A DNA stretch of 64,000 nt from Plantago ovata (GCA_028274465.1 CM051457.1:64976899-65040898), one strand, 5' to 3'; shown: positions 1 through 11,392, counted from the stretch's first letter. Notes: a model not told the origin generated them from the letters alone. Numbers and translations: made by a program.

Positions 1-892
1 CGCTTGGACTCAGATCCAGATCGCGATTTTGGCATTAAAACTCGATTTTCAGTTATTTTTTCTCATTCCTTTCACTTTGTAATTGCTGGGGAGAGCTCTT
101 TGAAGCTCCATAGCTCAGACCCATTATCTAGAGGCTTGATTATCATCAAGAAAGACGTGATTACATCCAATTTCATCTTCATTGTATCTTGATCCGTGAG
201 ATTTGGGCATTCCACCGTCTCGTGACAATCGGTGGTAACTTGTATCAATTCTCCTTAGTTTGATTCTGATTATGAATGTTTGTTATTGTTATCCATATAT
301 GATGTTGTTGTTTGTTTCAAGATCCGTTATGAGTAGCTAATTCACGATTGTTGGTGGTAGAATGTGGACATGATAGCTAGGGTTATGATTATGCTTGTTG
401 TGCTTTGAACCATTGCGTAAGATCTAAAGTAGCCAATTACAAATCTTCGAATACAAGGTAGTGACAACCCTTATGGTCGCTTAATACTTCTAGATCATCC
501 ATACAATTGGGAGTAGCCAATTCCGTATTTTCGAATGCAAAGCATGTGACAACTTTGTGGTCAATTAATACTTCTCTATTGTATGTTTAAATGTTCATAG
601 CATGATAGCAAGTTGTAACCCATGGTTTGTCATGTCCACTAAGCTACCACCAATATCTTTCTCTATTTGATTTTATCTTCCTCTTGATAGTTTCTGATTT
701 GCATGAGTGCTTGGTTTAATCACACAAACTTGCTTGTTGGTTGATTACAATTGTTACGCACTAAACAAAGCTACGTTAGGTCCCAAGAGAACGACACTCG
801 GGAACATCTTACCGCTGCACTAAATCTTTTGTGTAGTGAATAAGTGTTCTTTGGCTACAAACAAATTTAATTGGTGAAAAACGACATCATCA
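1..892 (+). mobile_element. LTR (3' part), plus-strand gag-protease family
   Basis: This is the downstream part of an LTR that begins before the window. It aligns along its length with the LTRs at 23986-25380 and 32379-33783. Shared blocks are the 'ggtggtaacttgtatca' region, the 'agtagctaa' region, the conserved 'acgttaggtcccaagagaacgacactcggg' zone near 780-812 and the terminal ACATCATCA. It stops exactly where minus-strand gag sequence resumes, so it was inserted into that gag. No primer site follows it, so it is a solo LTR or the 3' LTR of an element lying to the left. It is more diverged from the 23986 family than those LTRs are from each other, so it is probably older. No gene is present. 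Confidence 0.85.
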
Positions 893-1319
893 GTCCCATA
901 GCAAAAACCTTCATTCTCAACTCATCCGTTGCTATTTCAGCTCCGGGTCGTGGGAGTTGGTTGATGAAATCATCGATATCGTGCAAGTACCCCATCACAT
1001 CTTCTCTTGATAAGCCATAGAACCTCGGAAGTTGTTGGAATGCGTGGTTCTTGATTTCCAGATCTCGGGTTGCAGACGAAAGAACAATCGCCGGTCCCCT
1101 CATACGATCCTTGGTGGGTTGAACCCATGCTTTCAATGGTCTAGCTTCTGCCATTCCGTCGATTTCCTTGAAAAGACTGTGTAGAGATTCAGAGAAATCG
1201 GTATCCTCTATTTCCTCTAGTGCACGCCTTTGAAGTAGTCGCCTTCTTTGGTGTTAGACTCTGTCGATCTCAGCAATTGAATCTGCAAGCGGTGTTCCCC
1301 TAGATCGTGTATGTGGCAT
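893..1319 (-). pseudogene. gag: gag N-terminal fragment
   Basis: The start of a gag polyprotein reads leftward from an ATG at 1319. It closely matches the N-terminal third of the gag at 10253-11227, sharing the segments MAEARPLKAWVQPTKDRMRG, LEIKNHAFQQLPRFYGLSRE and INQLPRPGAEI. The N-terminal part of the retrotransposon gag (capsid-like) domain is recognisable. It ends where the LTR at 1-892 was inserted. The fragment is broken and cannot encode a capsid here. Confidence 0.85.
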
Positions 1320-1443
1320 ACACTATCTGTAACAGACTAGGAAAGCAGTATCAGAGAGAGATTAAAAAGGAAAACTAAAACTAATAGAATTAGGAATTGA
1401 ATGCTGAAAATATAAACAAATTAAACAGAAAAAAGGAGTATAG

Positions 1444-1461
1444 TCTCCGGCAACGGCGCCA
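1444..1461 (-). other. Primer binding site, tRNA-Asp type
   Basis: On the minus strand this reads TGGCGCCGTTGCCGGAGA, three bases after the LTR end. It differs by one base from the Athila-type consensus TGGCGCCGTTGCCGGGGA, which is complementary to the 3' end of plant tRNA-Asp. It fixes the element orientation as minus. Confidence 0.85.
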
Positions 1462-1464
1462 ATT

Positions 1465-2776
1465 TGATGAACGCTGGTTTGTCGGGTCCCGGTTCAATCA
1501 AATAAATTGTTATTTAGCCAAAGGCAATTCACAACTACAACGAAAACCGTAGTGTAGCAGTAGAATGACCTCGAGTGTCGTTGTCTCAGGACTATAACTA
1601 GCTTTATCTATTTAACTAAGAATATAAAAACAGCAGACGTAATAGCAAAGGGTTTTCTAACAGATAATGGAGATTGGTGATAGTATGATCCTTCAAAGCA
1701 TAACGGGTCAATAATCATGCGTAAATTCCTCGGTCTTGCATGGAGATCTTTGATCAATCTAATGTCCTGTTGCAATTATTAAGCACTACGAAGATAATGA
1801 TACTGACAAGTCAAGCACTATTGTCCAATTGTGTTCCATAATAATTCAACACTACAATGATATACATGCGCATAGGTCGACGAGGGTCCAATTGTGCATA
1901 ATAATTAGTACAACATACGAGAATTTAAGCTGAGTCTGATCAACAAAATAAAGCAATAACACGGACTATAATGCGCGATATAGCCATTAGCATGATTATC
2001 TTCCCTTCGCTAAGAATTCACATACTACCACCAACGATAAGCTTAGCTACTCATAATAGGCATGCAATCAACAGAAATCATAGAAGAAAACATGTTGAAA
2101 GATATAAAAAATAAGTAGAATAAACTGTAAGTTACAATGTTACCGAAGGTTGTCAATCTCTTAAGAATTGCGATCCTACAAGCTCCAATCTGCTATGAAA
2201 AAGTGTCCCCTAAGCTACGAACCCCCAGAACAGGCTCTGGGAAGTCTCTACCTAAAACTACAGAGAAAGGTGAGAGAATAGGTTTGGAAAAGTATGAATT
2301 TCGGAGAAAATCTGAGCAACTATATATAGGCCCCGAAATAGTGTGGGGCGATTCGCCCGACACACCGGGCGGTTCGCCCGGTGTGGGGCGAGTCTCCCCA
2401 CGTCCCGGGCGGTTCGCCCGGGAGAATATTTCGCGGAATTCCACGTTTTCGACGCGTTTTTGGATTTCTTCCCCTTTTCGGACTCGGTTTCTGTCTTCTA
2501 GTGGCCTTCTAACCTCCAGATTCGATCCCTAGACTCCAATTCCTATCCGGAAACCTTCAGATACTCCAAATAGGCTTCTGGAACACCAATTCCTTGTAAA
2601 CTTCAATATAATTGCCCGTAAATCTCCGAATTTCAACCAAAACCTGTAAAATAAAATCTAAAGGGAAACGTGACACTATTCTAATAAAATGCACTAAAAT
2701 ATAGCTAAATTAACATAGAGGATAGCTAAAATAGGTGAAAAAGACTCAAATGAAAGTGTAAAATACACACTCATCA
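1465..2776 (-). mobile_element. 5' LTR (1312 bp)
   Basis: In plus coordinates the LTR begins TGATGAACG at 1465 and ends ACTCATCA at 2776, so both TG and CA ends are present. It is homologous to the LTRs at 4664-5901 and 11393-12660. It contains a TATATATA box (2321-2328) and, on its upstream side in element orientation, an array of palindromes (2343-2423). One of these, at 2365-2381, reads CCGGGCG-GTT-CGCCCGG. An identical core lies at 2405-2421. Confidence 0.9.
2321..2328 (-). promoter_or_regulatory. LTR TATA box
   Basis: TATATATA lies in the middle of the LTR. The same octamer in the same context recurs at 3978-3985, 5515-5522, 12245-12252 and 52036-52043. In each case it is followed on the higher-coordinate side, which is upstream for these minus-strand elements, by the GC-rich palindrome array. 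Confidence 0.65.
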
Positions 2777-3091
2777 AAGTACCCTCGGAATTTTGAAGAA
2801 AAATTGAATTGGGGAAAAAAGTGTGCTCGACCACACACTTGAAGTTATCTAAGGGCCGACTACGATAAGCATAAGTACGGGAAATCTCCAAGTATGAGCG
2901 TTCACTCAAGTCCGGGTACAAGAGAATCGAACAGGCCCGATGACAAAAAACCCGAAGTGCCCGACAAGCGGGTATTTGCGAAGCGTCCGCCGAAAACGAG
3001 GAATCGATGCGGCCGACTAGCAAAGCTCAATACTTGGTGAAATTTTTGAGGTGAAAGTTTTGATGTGCTATATGCAAACGCATAGTGGCCG
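2777..3091 (-). pseudogene. Outlying piece of the PF04195-like unit
   Basis: This is intervening sequence between the LTR ending at 2776 and the solo LTR at 3097. Its word use (repeated cccgac, tcggac, ggccga) resembles 12666-16144 and 4408-4663 rather than the LTR families. It is therefore read as downstream sequence of the same minus-strand decayed unit. I see no intact ORF or recognisable domain in it. Confidence 0.45.
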
Positions 3092-4407
3092 AGTACTATG
3101 AACGAGATTGTCAGACTCGAACAATCAAATAAATTTGTTTTAGACAAAGGGCAACTAACAACTACACAAAACACGTAGTGCAGAGGTAAGATGACCTCGA
3201 GTGTCGATCTCTAGGGACTAAACTAGCTTTAACTAAATAACTAACTATATAAATTCAGAAAACAAATTTGACTTAGCTTAACTTAACGATATATAATGAG
3301 AGTTGGTGATAGTATGCTCATTCTAAGCATCAAGATCTAATTATGCATGAAAGTGCAACTCGTACTGCTTTATAAGTAATTCGAATTAAGAAATACCAAA
3401 AACAGATTTGTAGACGTGTATTTGAAAGCTTCCTATCTATACTAATACTTGGCTAAGGTTGTCAGTCTTAGTTCAAGCCGTACTTGTAATCGAAAATATT
3501 GAAAACGATGATCTTGAATTGTCCTAGTGTTTCTCACACTTTTCTATGAAGATATTGGCTTAGTTGGATCAAAGATTCGAATATAATCAATAGAACAAGT
3601 AAAAGACTCAGAAACTCAATCATGCATAATATGAACCCTAGCTACGAATTTACATACTATCACCAACTAGATGTTTAGCTACTCATATCAATATCATAAA
3701 CAACAATGGCAATCATATGAGAAAACATAGTTGAATTGAAAGATAAATAGCAGAAATTGTGAGATACAAAGTTACCACCAAAGGTTGTCAATCTCCGGTG
3801 AATTGCTAAACTCACAAAGATCTAGCAAGGTGAGATCAATTGATGTCTAAATCTCTAATCTAGCTCCAAAATCGCTAAGAAACAATGGTTCTAAGAGAAA
3901 AAATACCTAGAACAAGCTCTAGGGTTTATGTCTGCAAAATAATGATGAAAGATATGAAAATTTGCAGCTTTTGAAATTATATATAGTTGTTGTCGGAACT
4001 CACGCGGCGGACCTTCCGGTACGTGGTGGACCGCCGGACACGTGGCGGACCGCCGGGTATGCGGCGGTGCACCTGGCACGGGCAGAGAGTTGCCCGTGCC
4101 ATTTTCTTCCTCCCGATCTTCGACTTTGACCCTTGGGACGGTTTTGAGCCCCGAAACTTGGTCTTTTGGCCTGGAAACTCGTCCCGGTACTCCTTGACAC
4201 ACCACGGGTGATCTCGTTGCACCAAAACATCATTGTTTCGCCATGATTTATATCCAAAAGCGCGATTTTCACCTAAAACCTGAAAATAACAAAAGAAATA
4301 GAAACGTGACACTATTCTAACAAAATGCACTAAAATGCATGCAAGCGGATAGCTAAATTGGTGAAAAAGACCCGAATGATAGTGTAAAAAACACTGTCAT
4401 CAAGTAC
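3092..4407 (-). mobile_element. Solo LTR with TSD AGTAC
   Basis: A single LTR (3097-4402) is flanked by perfect 5-bp repeats AGTAC (3092-3096 and 4403-4407), so it is a solo LTR left by recombination between two LTRs. It starts TATGAACGAGATTGTCAG, close to the LTR at 51278, and ends CTGTCATCA. It has a TATA box at 3978-3985 and, just upstream of it in minus orientation, palindromes of another arm type (GTGGCGGACCGCC near 4042-4054). There is no coding content. Confidence 0.92.
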
Positions 4408-4663
4408 AAGGCGGTCAACTAGCAAAATTATATACTTGCAAAGAGGAAGCTACGACAAGCTTCAAGGTGTCCGACCACTGCATGGTAGTCGGACGAGATG
4501 TACCTGCAAAGAGCATTCCACGAAAACTTGGATATGCTATTCGACATAGTAATGTTAAAGTTGAAATAGCGAGAGGCAAAATAGATATCGAAGAAACGAG
4601 CACTAGCATAAGGCCTCGTCGGGCAAAAGGAAGAACATAGTTGATTTACAAAAGACATGCTCC
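4408..4663 (-). pseudogene. Outlying piece of the PF04195-like unit
   Basis: This sequence lies between the solo LTR and the complete element at 4664. It resumes the host sequence interrupted at 3096 and ends with GCTCC (4659-4663), which is repeated at 12661-12665 on the far side of the inserted element. It is therefore contiguous with the decayed gene at 12666-16144. No intact ORF is visible. Confidence 0.5.
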
Positions 4664-5901
4664 TGATGAACGTGTCAGATTCAGTCAAATAAATTTGTTA
4701 TTTAGCCAAAGGCAATCCACAACTACAACGAAAACCGTAGTGTAGCAGTAGAATGACTCTAGTGTCGTTCTCTCAGGACTATAACTAGCTTTATCTATTT
4801 AATCAAGAGAATATAAAATAGCAGATAGAAAGCAATAGGGGTTTTCAAGCAGATAATGGAGGTTGGTGATAGTATGGTCCTTCTTAACATAATGGGTCGA
4901 TAATCATGCATAAATTCCTCGGTCTTGCATAGAGATCTTTGAATGAATCTTGGGTCATGTTGTAAGTATTGTGCACTACGAAGATAATATGGGTCTGACC
5001 TGTCAACAACTAACGTCCTATTGTGTTCCGTAATCATTCAACACTACGAAGATAATTTAGTCTGATTGGCCGACAAGTGTCCTAGTGTGCATAATGATCA
5101 ATACAACATACGAGAATTTTGGTGTTCAACTCATCAACGAAATAAAGCAATGACACGGAGTATAATGCGCGATATAGCCATTAGCGTGATTATCTTCCCT
5201 CGCTAAGAATTCACATACTACCACCAACGATAAATTTAGCTACTCATAATGTGCATGCAATCAATAGCAATCATAGAAGAAAACATATTGAAAGAATATA
5301 AAATAAGTAGATAAAAGTTGTAAGATACAAAGTTACCGAAGGTTGTCAATCTCCGGATGATTGCGATCCTACGCGCTCTAATCTGCTATGAAAAAGTATC
5401 CCCTAAGCTATGGAACTCCCAGGACAGGCCCCGGGAAGTTCCTACCTAAAACTATAGAGAGAGGTGAGAAAGTAGGCTTGGAAAGATATGATTTTCGGAG
5501 AGAAAACTCACAACTATATATAGGCCCGAAAATCCTCTGGGGCGGTTCGCCCGAGGCACGGGGCGGTTCGCCCCCCAGTTTTTCGCGGAATTCTTCACCT
5601 TTTCGGACTCGGTTTCAGACTTCTAATGGCCTTCTAACCTCCAGATTCGACCTCTAGACTCCAATTCCTATCCGGAAACCTTCAGATACTCCAAATAGGC
5701 TTCTGGAACACCAATTCCTTGTAAACTTCAATATAATTGCCCATAAATCTCCGAATTTCAACCAAAACCTGTAAAATAAAATCTAAAGGGAAACGTGACA
5801 CTATTCTAATAAAATGTACTAAAATATAGCTAAATTAACATAGAGGATAGCTAAATTAGGTGAAAAAGACTCGAATGAAAGTGTAAAATACACATTCATC
5901 A
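4664..5901 (-). mobile_element. 3' LTR (1238 bp)
   Basis: This LTR begins TGATGAACGTGTCAG and ends ACATTCATCA. It is almost identical to 11393-12660 apart from one 30-bp indel beside the palindromes. It has a TATATATA box at 5515-5522 and two palindromes with core GGGGCG-GTT-CGCCCC (near 5539-5574) directly upstream in element orientation. Confidence 0.93.
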
Positions 5902-5938
5902 AACTCCCCAAACCGAACCTTTGCTTGTCCTCAAGCAA
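5902..5938 (-). promoter_or_regulatory. Polypurine tract with AGGA-loop stem
   Basis: On the minus strand a G/T/A-rich tract (GGTTTGGGGAGTT) abuts the 3' LTR and acts as the plus-strand priming site in this group. Immediately before it is an inverted repeat TTGCTTG-AGGA-CAAGCAA (5921-5938). The same stem sits beside the tract at 32342-32359, 34147-34164 and 52501-52518. Confidence 0.75.
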
Positions 5939-7407
5939 CTAAGCTAGACTCTAATACAAAAAACATGCAAGACACAAAAATGGAGTTTCATGCCAAATAA
6001 AATGAACTAATCTACTGAATCTATCAAATTAAATATGAACAAAAACCATATAAATCAAAGCATGAATATAGGTTGAAGAATACCTCGATTGACTTATACA
6101 TATCCACATAAGCACTTATGTTAAGACAAGATAGTCTCTCGTAACATTCTCTACCTGGACCTAGTCAGTGACGACGTAATGATGCATGCTAAGATACGAA
6201 TGGTTGCCCCGTGCCTATGAAACTGATGACTTACTGCTGTTCCACCATGTTAAGACTTTCCCTCAAAAGAGGTCGAACCAGTACTGGCTCTCATCAAACG
6301 AAGGAGGGTTCCCTATAAAAGATAACACTCCCCTATTCTACCCATCTCTCAAGTAAAGTCTTAAGCTATTCACCACTTCCTGAATGGCAGGACGAGGGTG
6401 GTGTAGAACAGATGACACTTAAGACAAAAAAGATAAAAAATAGAAAAACACAATTACGAACAATACGAAAAATGGAAAAGACTCAAACTTTGCTAAACTG
6501 CTATTTGGCTTTATTTTTTGGACCCTTCTTTGCTTTTTTTGGGGTCTTCTCTTTTTTCTTTTTTTTCTTTCCAGATTCTGTTTTTTCTTTTTCTTTTTTC
6601 CTTCTGGAATTTTTCTTTCTTTTTTTTTCGATTTTTCCTAGCCAGCAGTAGCATAACAAAGAGAGAAACAAAAAGACTCACACGACTTCCCCAAACCTAT
6701 TCGAAAGAATAGGTTGGAGTACAAAATTTACGGAAAAGAAAAATAAACTCACGATACGAAAAATGAAAAACAGAAACAAGTCTAACGATGGTGTAACCCC
6801 CTCCCCAAACCTATTCGGAAGAATAGGTTATAAACAAAGGATCACAAAACCTCACACTACCTCCTTCCTAGGCATTTAGCAATCTCAAAGCATGGTGAAT
6901 ACTTGTTGCCTCTTAGGTACATAATTACTCGGGAAAATAACCATAAGACCCTAACATGCATCATCCTATTATAAAGGCCTTCGTGAACCGCAGTAGAGAA
7001 AACACCACTAAGTGATGTCGAGATTACCTAGCTCAACTAAGTGCAATACATAAATGAGACAAGCCAAACGAGAAAAACCTCAAACAAATTCATAGAGATG
7101 AAGCATACGATTAATGGCATAGCTAGTTGATCTACCCAATAAAAAAGTTCAAAAAATTTGGCAATAAACTCCATATAAAACATGCAAGACTATCCTAGGA
7201 TGAATGTAGTGAATGCAACCTAAAAAATCTAAGAAAGCCGTAAACGTGCAAATGCAAATGCAGACAAATAAAGCATGCGAGGTACTATTCTCATCCTACC
7301 AATTCCAAGCTCCAAACTAACAACATCAAATCACTTAAATCCCATCCCCCCTCATGAAATTAACGCTAGTCCCTAGCAGTAAGAAAATGAGGAAATAAGA
7401 TGTGACA
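5939..7407 (-). other. 3' spacer with hairpins and pyrimidine tract
   Basis: There is no gene here. The spacer holds a pyrimidine-rich tract on the plus strand (about 6508-6648, purine-rich in element sense) and two hairpins with 9-bp arms AACCTATTC/GAATAGGTT and 4-base loops (6694-6715 and 6808-6829). It also holds a stretch conserved with 31830-32340 and 52519-53020. Short apparent reading frames in the pyrimidine tract are low complexity and not credible genes. Confidence 0.7.
6694..6829 (-). repeat. Two tetraloop hairpins, constant 9-bp stem
   Basis: Inverted repeats at 6694-6715 and 6808-6829 have identical arms AACCTATTC and GAATAGGTT with different 4-base loops. In element sense the loops are TTTC and TTCC. 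In element sense the second is followed by TGGGGAGGGGG and the first by TGGGGAAG. They match the hairpins at 31404-31613 and 53357-53378. Confidence 0.85.
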
Positions 7408-8279
7408 CTAGATGTTACCCCATGGTTTGGCCTCGGTCGGCTGAGTATGCTGCTTGTGATTTATTGGGCCTTCTCTGTGAGTATCATAGTGTGACATCAG
7501 GTCTTCTGATGGTTGTGGTAGTTCCATTTTTAGGCCGGTCAGGATCAACTCCTCTATCAGAGTCATCATTGCCCGTATGGCCTTCATTGTCACTACTGTC
7601 ATCATCATCATCGCCAGTAGAGTTGCAGTGGTAGGTAGAATTCTCAAGATTAGCCGCCGCTGTTATGGAATTCTCCATCTTGTAGCCCTTCATTAGGATG
7701 TGAACTGTTGAAGGGGAAAGGGCAGTGGTATCGGGACCTCCCCCTCCAATGATTTACACCTCGAGAAGGTTACAGTAAGCTGTTCGGACACTCAGAAGTC
7801 TTCTACCTTTTTCTCCAATTTTGACCACTTTATCCACTGTTGCTCCGACCAATGTCAATATGATGCTCACTTTAGAGGCAGGCAAGGGGTGCCCCAACGA
7901 GGGACTGTGTGCCCATGTCGTTACGTTTTGGAACCAATCTAGCGCTTCGGAACCTTCTAGCAACTGCGAACTCAAGATCAAATCCGTCGCTGCTAGAATG
8001 TCCCGGTGCCTTCCTGTTCACTCGAACTCTGCAGTCCTCGTGATGGAGTGGTGACATAATAGTGGTTTCAGACCCTTCGGTGGTGCATGAATAGGCATAG
8101 GAGTCCTTACCCCAGGTGTATTCTAACTCCTCCTCTTGGAGAATCCACGACGTTGTTGCCAAACCCCTTGGCTCGAACGCACATCTAGCGAGATCCCCTT
8201 CCTTGACATGGTTCTTCACAGCAATCATACGGGAATACTCCATACCCTTAGTATGGTACCTACAAACAGCGATTAGCAC
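7408..8279 (-). CDS. Unassigned ORF region in the cargo position
   Basis: Two main reading frames lie where the element at 23986 carries its plant-transposon-protein ORF. One (7872-8279) includes MEYSRMIAVKNHVKEGDLAR and a stretch with Trp/Tyr-rich EELEYTWGKDSY. A short acidic one (7484-7693) contains GDDDDDSSDNEGHTGNDDSD. A possible acceptor, TTTGTAG followed by GTACC, precedes the first. I do not recognise any domain. It may be a decayed form of the plant-transposon-protein ORF or unrelated acquired sequence. The coding nature is uncertain. Confidence 0.35.
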
Positions 8280-9333
8280 CTCGTACGACTCAAAACAGAC
8301 TCAAATATATGCTAGTGTAAAAGCGAGACACACAAGTGATAAATTCATCAAACGAACTCCCCAAACCGCAATGTCTAGCCTAGCTACTTCCTCATCCAAC
8401 ATATCAACGTAACTACTACATGCAATACATCACATCATGCTCTTACTAGACAACCAATAACCTTGATAACAAAGTTTCAATTCATACCATAGCAGCGCAA
8501 AAAATCCAACAGCATAAATCCTTATTCTCAACTAATAAGCATTCTATCGTCAAATCCACCAACATTATACCAATAAACATATCCATATGCTATAAATCAA
8601 AGATAAAGACATAATGCATAACAAGATATATCATCCAATAGAAAAATACCCAAATCAACAATTTAAGCAAAATTGAGCATGCAATTGATAGTAAATAACA
8701 TGTCTAATCACATAAACAACATACCCATGCATCAAACAAGCATAATTGAAGCTCAAATTAGAAAACCCCCAAATCCGAAAATTAGGGTTCTTAAAGATGA
8801 TACCTCAGATCTACAAATCTAATGAATTAGGATGAAATCTGATCGGTTTGGATGATAGATCATGTAATAGGCTTGGAATTAAGCTAAACACTCAATTTGG
8901 TCAAGAAACGAAGAAGTTATGAAGATTTAGAAGCAAAATCGCACTTTTTGGGTTTTTTGGGAGTAAGGATGAAGAAGAGTGAAGAAATTAATGATTTGGG
9001 GTTAAAATCCGCGTTTTTGAGGATCTGGGACTGTGGGGCGGTTCGCCCCCCAAGTGGGGCGGTTCGCCCCATGCTCCCCAATGCGGAGAGACGGGTCCCG
9101 AAGTCAGAAAATGCGGTTTAAATTCCGAAACTAATTTTTTTCAAAAAACCACTCGAAAAATCTCACTCAACAAAAGCATATACGACACACACATGAACAA
9201 ATTCGCATATGAGAAGCAAATAGTTCAAGAATGGATGCATGCAGAAAAGCAGTAAAGAAAGCGATAAAAAATTCCGGGTTGCCTCCCGGTTAGCGTCATT
9301 CTTTAAAGTCTTTGACTCGACTCCTGTCTGCGC
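8280..9333 (-). other. Leader/intron-like region with palindromes
   Basis: This AT-rich non-coding stretch lies between the protease and the cargo region. In element orientation it has two palindromes with core GGGGCG-GTT-CGCCCC (9035-9049 and 9056-9070), then a donor-like CTGAG/GTATCATC near 8800, then AT-rich intron-like sequence running to the acceptor-like site near 8255-8265. The layout parallels 27816-28981 in the plus-strand element. Confidence 0.5.
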
Positions 9334-10146
9334 CTATCTCTTCTTTTTGCGGGTACTAGCCTTCCCCTTCATTGATCTCCTTTCCATGCCACGAACCTGT
9401 GAATAAGAAAGAATATAGGCTGCAAGACCACAGTAGTGAGTAATAATGTCAGGCGGTTCCGGCGGATCAGGTATGGCTTGTAATACGTGTTGCTTGCCAT
9501 CCACCTCGATGGTGCAAGTTCTTTGGTAGATGTCCATCACGGAGCGTAGCTTGGTCAAGAATGTTTGCCCTAAGAGTATGACATCCCCCGTCCCAGGTGC
9601 AGATGCCGGCATAACTACGAAATTGGTGTTTATTGATGCTTCACCAATCTTGACCAACACATTTTTCACAACGCCTTCGGGTCTCATGAATGATCCATCC
9701 GCCAATCGCACAATAGCCCTTTCCTCAGATAGTTTCCCAAGGTTACTCTTTTCAAACACATTCAAAGGAATTATGTTTGAGTAGGATCCCGTGTCTAGTG
9801 TGGCACGGACATCTTCAAGCTCACCAATCTCTACCTTAACATCGAAACTTTTAGGGAGTGGTTCGGGATCCTCTTGCTCCTCATCACTTGTGTCAGAACC
9901 AAGGTCCTCCTCTTCTTCCTCAGCCTGTAGAAGTTTTTCTTTCATGCAACAATCGCACCTAACGACCTTCTCAGTGTTGCCTTGTTCCTTACTTGATCTT
10001 CGGTCGATCAACTCTTGCATCTTTTGATGGGCAAGCCTAGTGCTCTCTTCCAACCTATCGAGCCTTGCCCTAGTTTTCTCGGAATCCTCCTCATACCGTT
10101 TGAGAAAACTTTGTGTGTGATCGACCATCTTCTGTAAGTTCTCCAT
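9334..10146 (-). pseudogene. pro: Retropepsin-type aspartic protease ORF of the 4664 element
   Basis: This 270-aa frame has a coiled-coil-like N-terminus, an acidic linker and a retropepsin domain. The active-site motif is ATLDTGSYSNIIPLNVFE at about residues 115-132, followed by a flap-like region (IVRLADGSFMRPEGV) and the C-terminal VILLGQTFLTKLRS. The family cleaves its own Gag polyprotein inside the virus-like particle. It lies directly downstream of gag, and in the related element at 51278 both are in one frame. No RT follows. It is part of a fossil element with about one break between gag and protease. Confidence 0.85.
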
Positions 10147-10252
10147 CAGTAGAGCCGTCTTCGACTTCGGTGGCTCTTCCGGAGCGGGGTTTTCGCAGTG
10201 ATCATTACCATAGTTCAGCCTGCTACGGTCTTGGTTAGGTCCATAAGTTTGG

Positions 10253-11227
10253 TTAGCCGGTGCATATCCTTGATTGGTACGGTATCCTTGTTCCGGTGGC
10301 GCTCTTGAGGACTTGCTTCAATTCGTTGGTAAAGCACTCGAAGTGATCCCCATTCCCCCTGTACATAGGGGCTTCTTGAGTCGGTGGAGCTTCAGGTCCA
10401 CGTCTCCTAACCATTGCTCTTGGGTCCTTGAACTGCGAACCCTTGGCAAGCCTTTCGAAAACTGCCCAGACGGCTTCTGCGGTTTCCTCCCAAATATTGC
10501 CTCGGCATTGGAAATCCACCACTTGTTGGTTCTCGAAGGTTAGTCCATTGTAGAAGTGTTGGACTAGGTCGGAGAGTTCAAAACCATGGTGAGGGCACTT
10601 GTTCGTGAGATCTTGGAACCTCACGAATGCGGTGTAGATGGTCTCATCATAGTCTTGCTTGAATCCAGTGATTTGCGCTTTGAGCGCGGTAGTCAGAGTG
10701 TGTGGGAAGTATTTCTCCATGAAAGCTGAAAAAACCTTTTCCCAAGTGTCCAGCGAGCCGGCTGGTAGAGAACTCAGCCATGACTTGGCTCTGTCGCCTA
10801 GTCCCATAGAAAAAACCTTCATCCTCAACTCATCCGTTGTTATGTCAGCTCCGGGTCGTGGGAGTTGATTGACGAAATCATCGATATCGTTCAAATACCC
10901 CATCACATCTTCCCTTGATAAGCCATAGAACCTCGGAAGTTGTTGGAATGCGTGGTTCTTGATCTCCAGATCTCGGGTTGCAGGCGAAAGAACAATCGCC
11001 GGTCCCCTCATACGATCCTTGGTGGGTTGTACCCATGCCTTCAGTGGTCTAGCTTCTGCCATTCCGTCGATTTCCTTGAATAGACTAATTAGAGATTCAG
11101 AGAAATCGGGTTCCTCTATTTCCTCTAGTGCGCGTCTTTCAAGTAGTCGCCTTCTTTGGTGGTAGACTCTATCGATCTCAGCAATTGAATTAGCAAGCGG
11201 TGTTCCTGCAGAACGTGTATGCGGCAT
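10253..11227 (-). pseudogene. gag: gag of the 4664 element
   Basis: This 324-aa gag begins MPHTRSAGTPLANSIAEIDR. The retrotransposon gag (capsid-like) domain occupies about residues 80-260, with the hallmark segments MGLGDRAKSWLSSLPAGSLD and FSAFMEKYFPHTLTTALKAQ and the CPHHGF...LVQHFYNGL motif. The capsid forms virus-like particles that package the RNA. The frame ends before the zinc-knuckle region seen in relatives (26475-26530, 55380-55450), so gag-protease is split here. Its ATG lies about 145 bp downstream of the primer site, as expected for the first ORF. Confidence 0.88.
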
Positions 11228-11371
11228 ACACTATCTGTGACAGACTAGAAGAGGTGATTAGAAACAAATAGGAAAGCAGAGAGAGAAACTAAAAAAGGAA
11301 AACTAAAACTAAAAGAATTAGGAATCTAAAGCTGTAAATAAAAACAAATTAAACAGAAAAAAGGAGTATAG

Positions 11372-11389
11372 TCCCCGTCAACGGCGCCA
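11372..11389 (-). other. Primer binding site, tRNA-Asp type
   Basis: On the minus strand this reads TGGCGCCGTTGACGGGGA, three bases after the LTR terminus. It differs by one base from the Athila-type tRNA-Asp complement. Confidence 0.88.
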
Positions 11390-11392
11390 ATT

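Larger units (their letters stand above)
893..2776 (-). mobile_element. Partial gag-protease LTR element (5' end only)
   Basis: This is the 5' end of a minus-strand LTR element: 5' LTR (1465-2776), tRNA-Asp-type primer site (1444-1461), short leader and the start of gag (893-1319). The rest lies beyond the LTR at 1-892 and outside the window. It belongs to the same group as the complete element at 4664-12660, whose leader and gag are nearly the same. Its flank from 2777 onward is the decayed PF04195-like unit, into which it inserted. It is a fossil, truncated in this window. Confidence 0.85.

Noticed and set aside
2777-4663. A host gene between the left-hand LTRs
   Set aside because: Only short frames; the composition matches the decayed PF04195-like unit and the middle is a solo LTR.
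6412-6712. Phe/Ser-rich frames that look like membrane proteins (also 31363-31791 and 53013-53357)
   Set aside because: Translation of a pyrimidine or purine low-complexity tract in the retroelement spacer.
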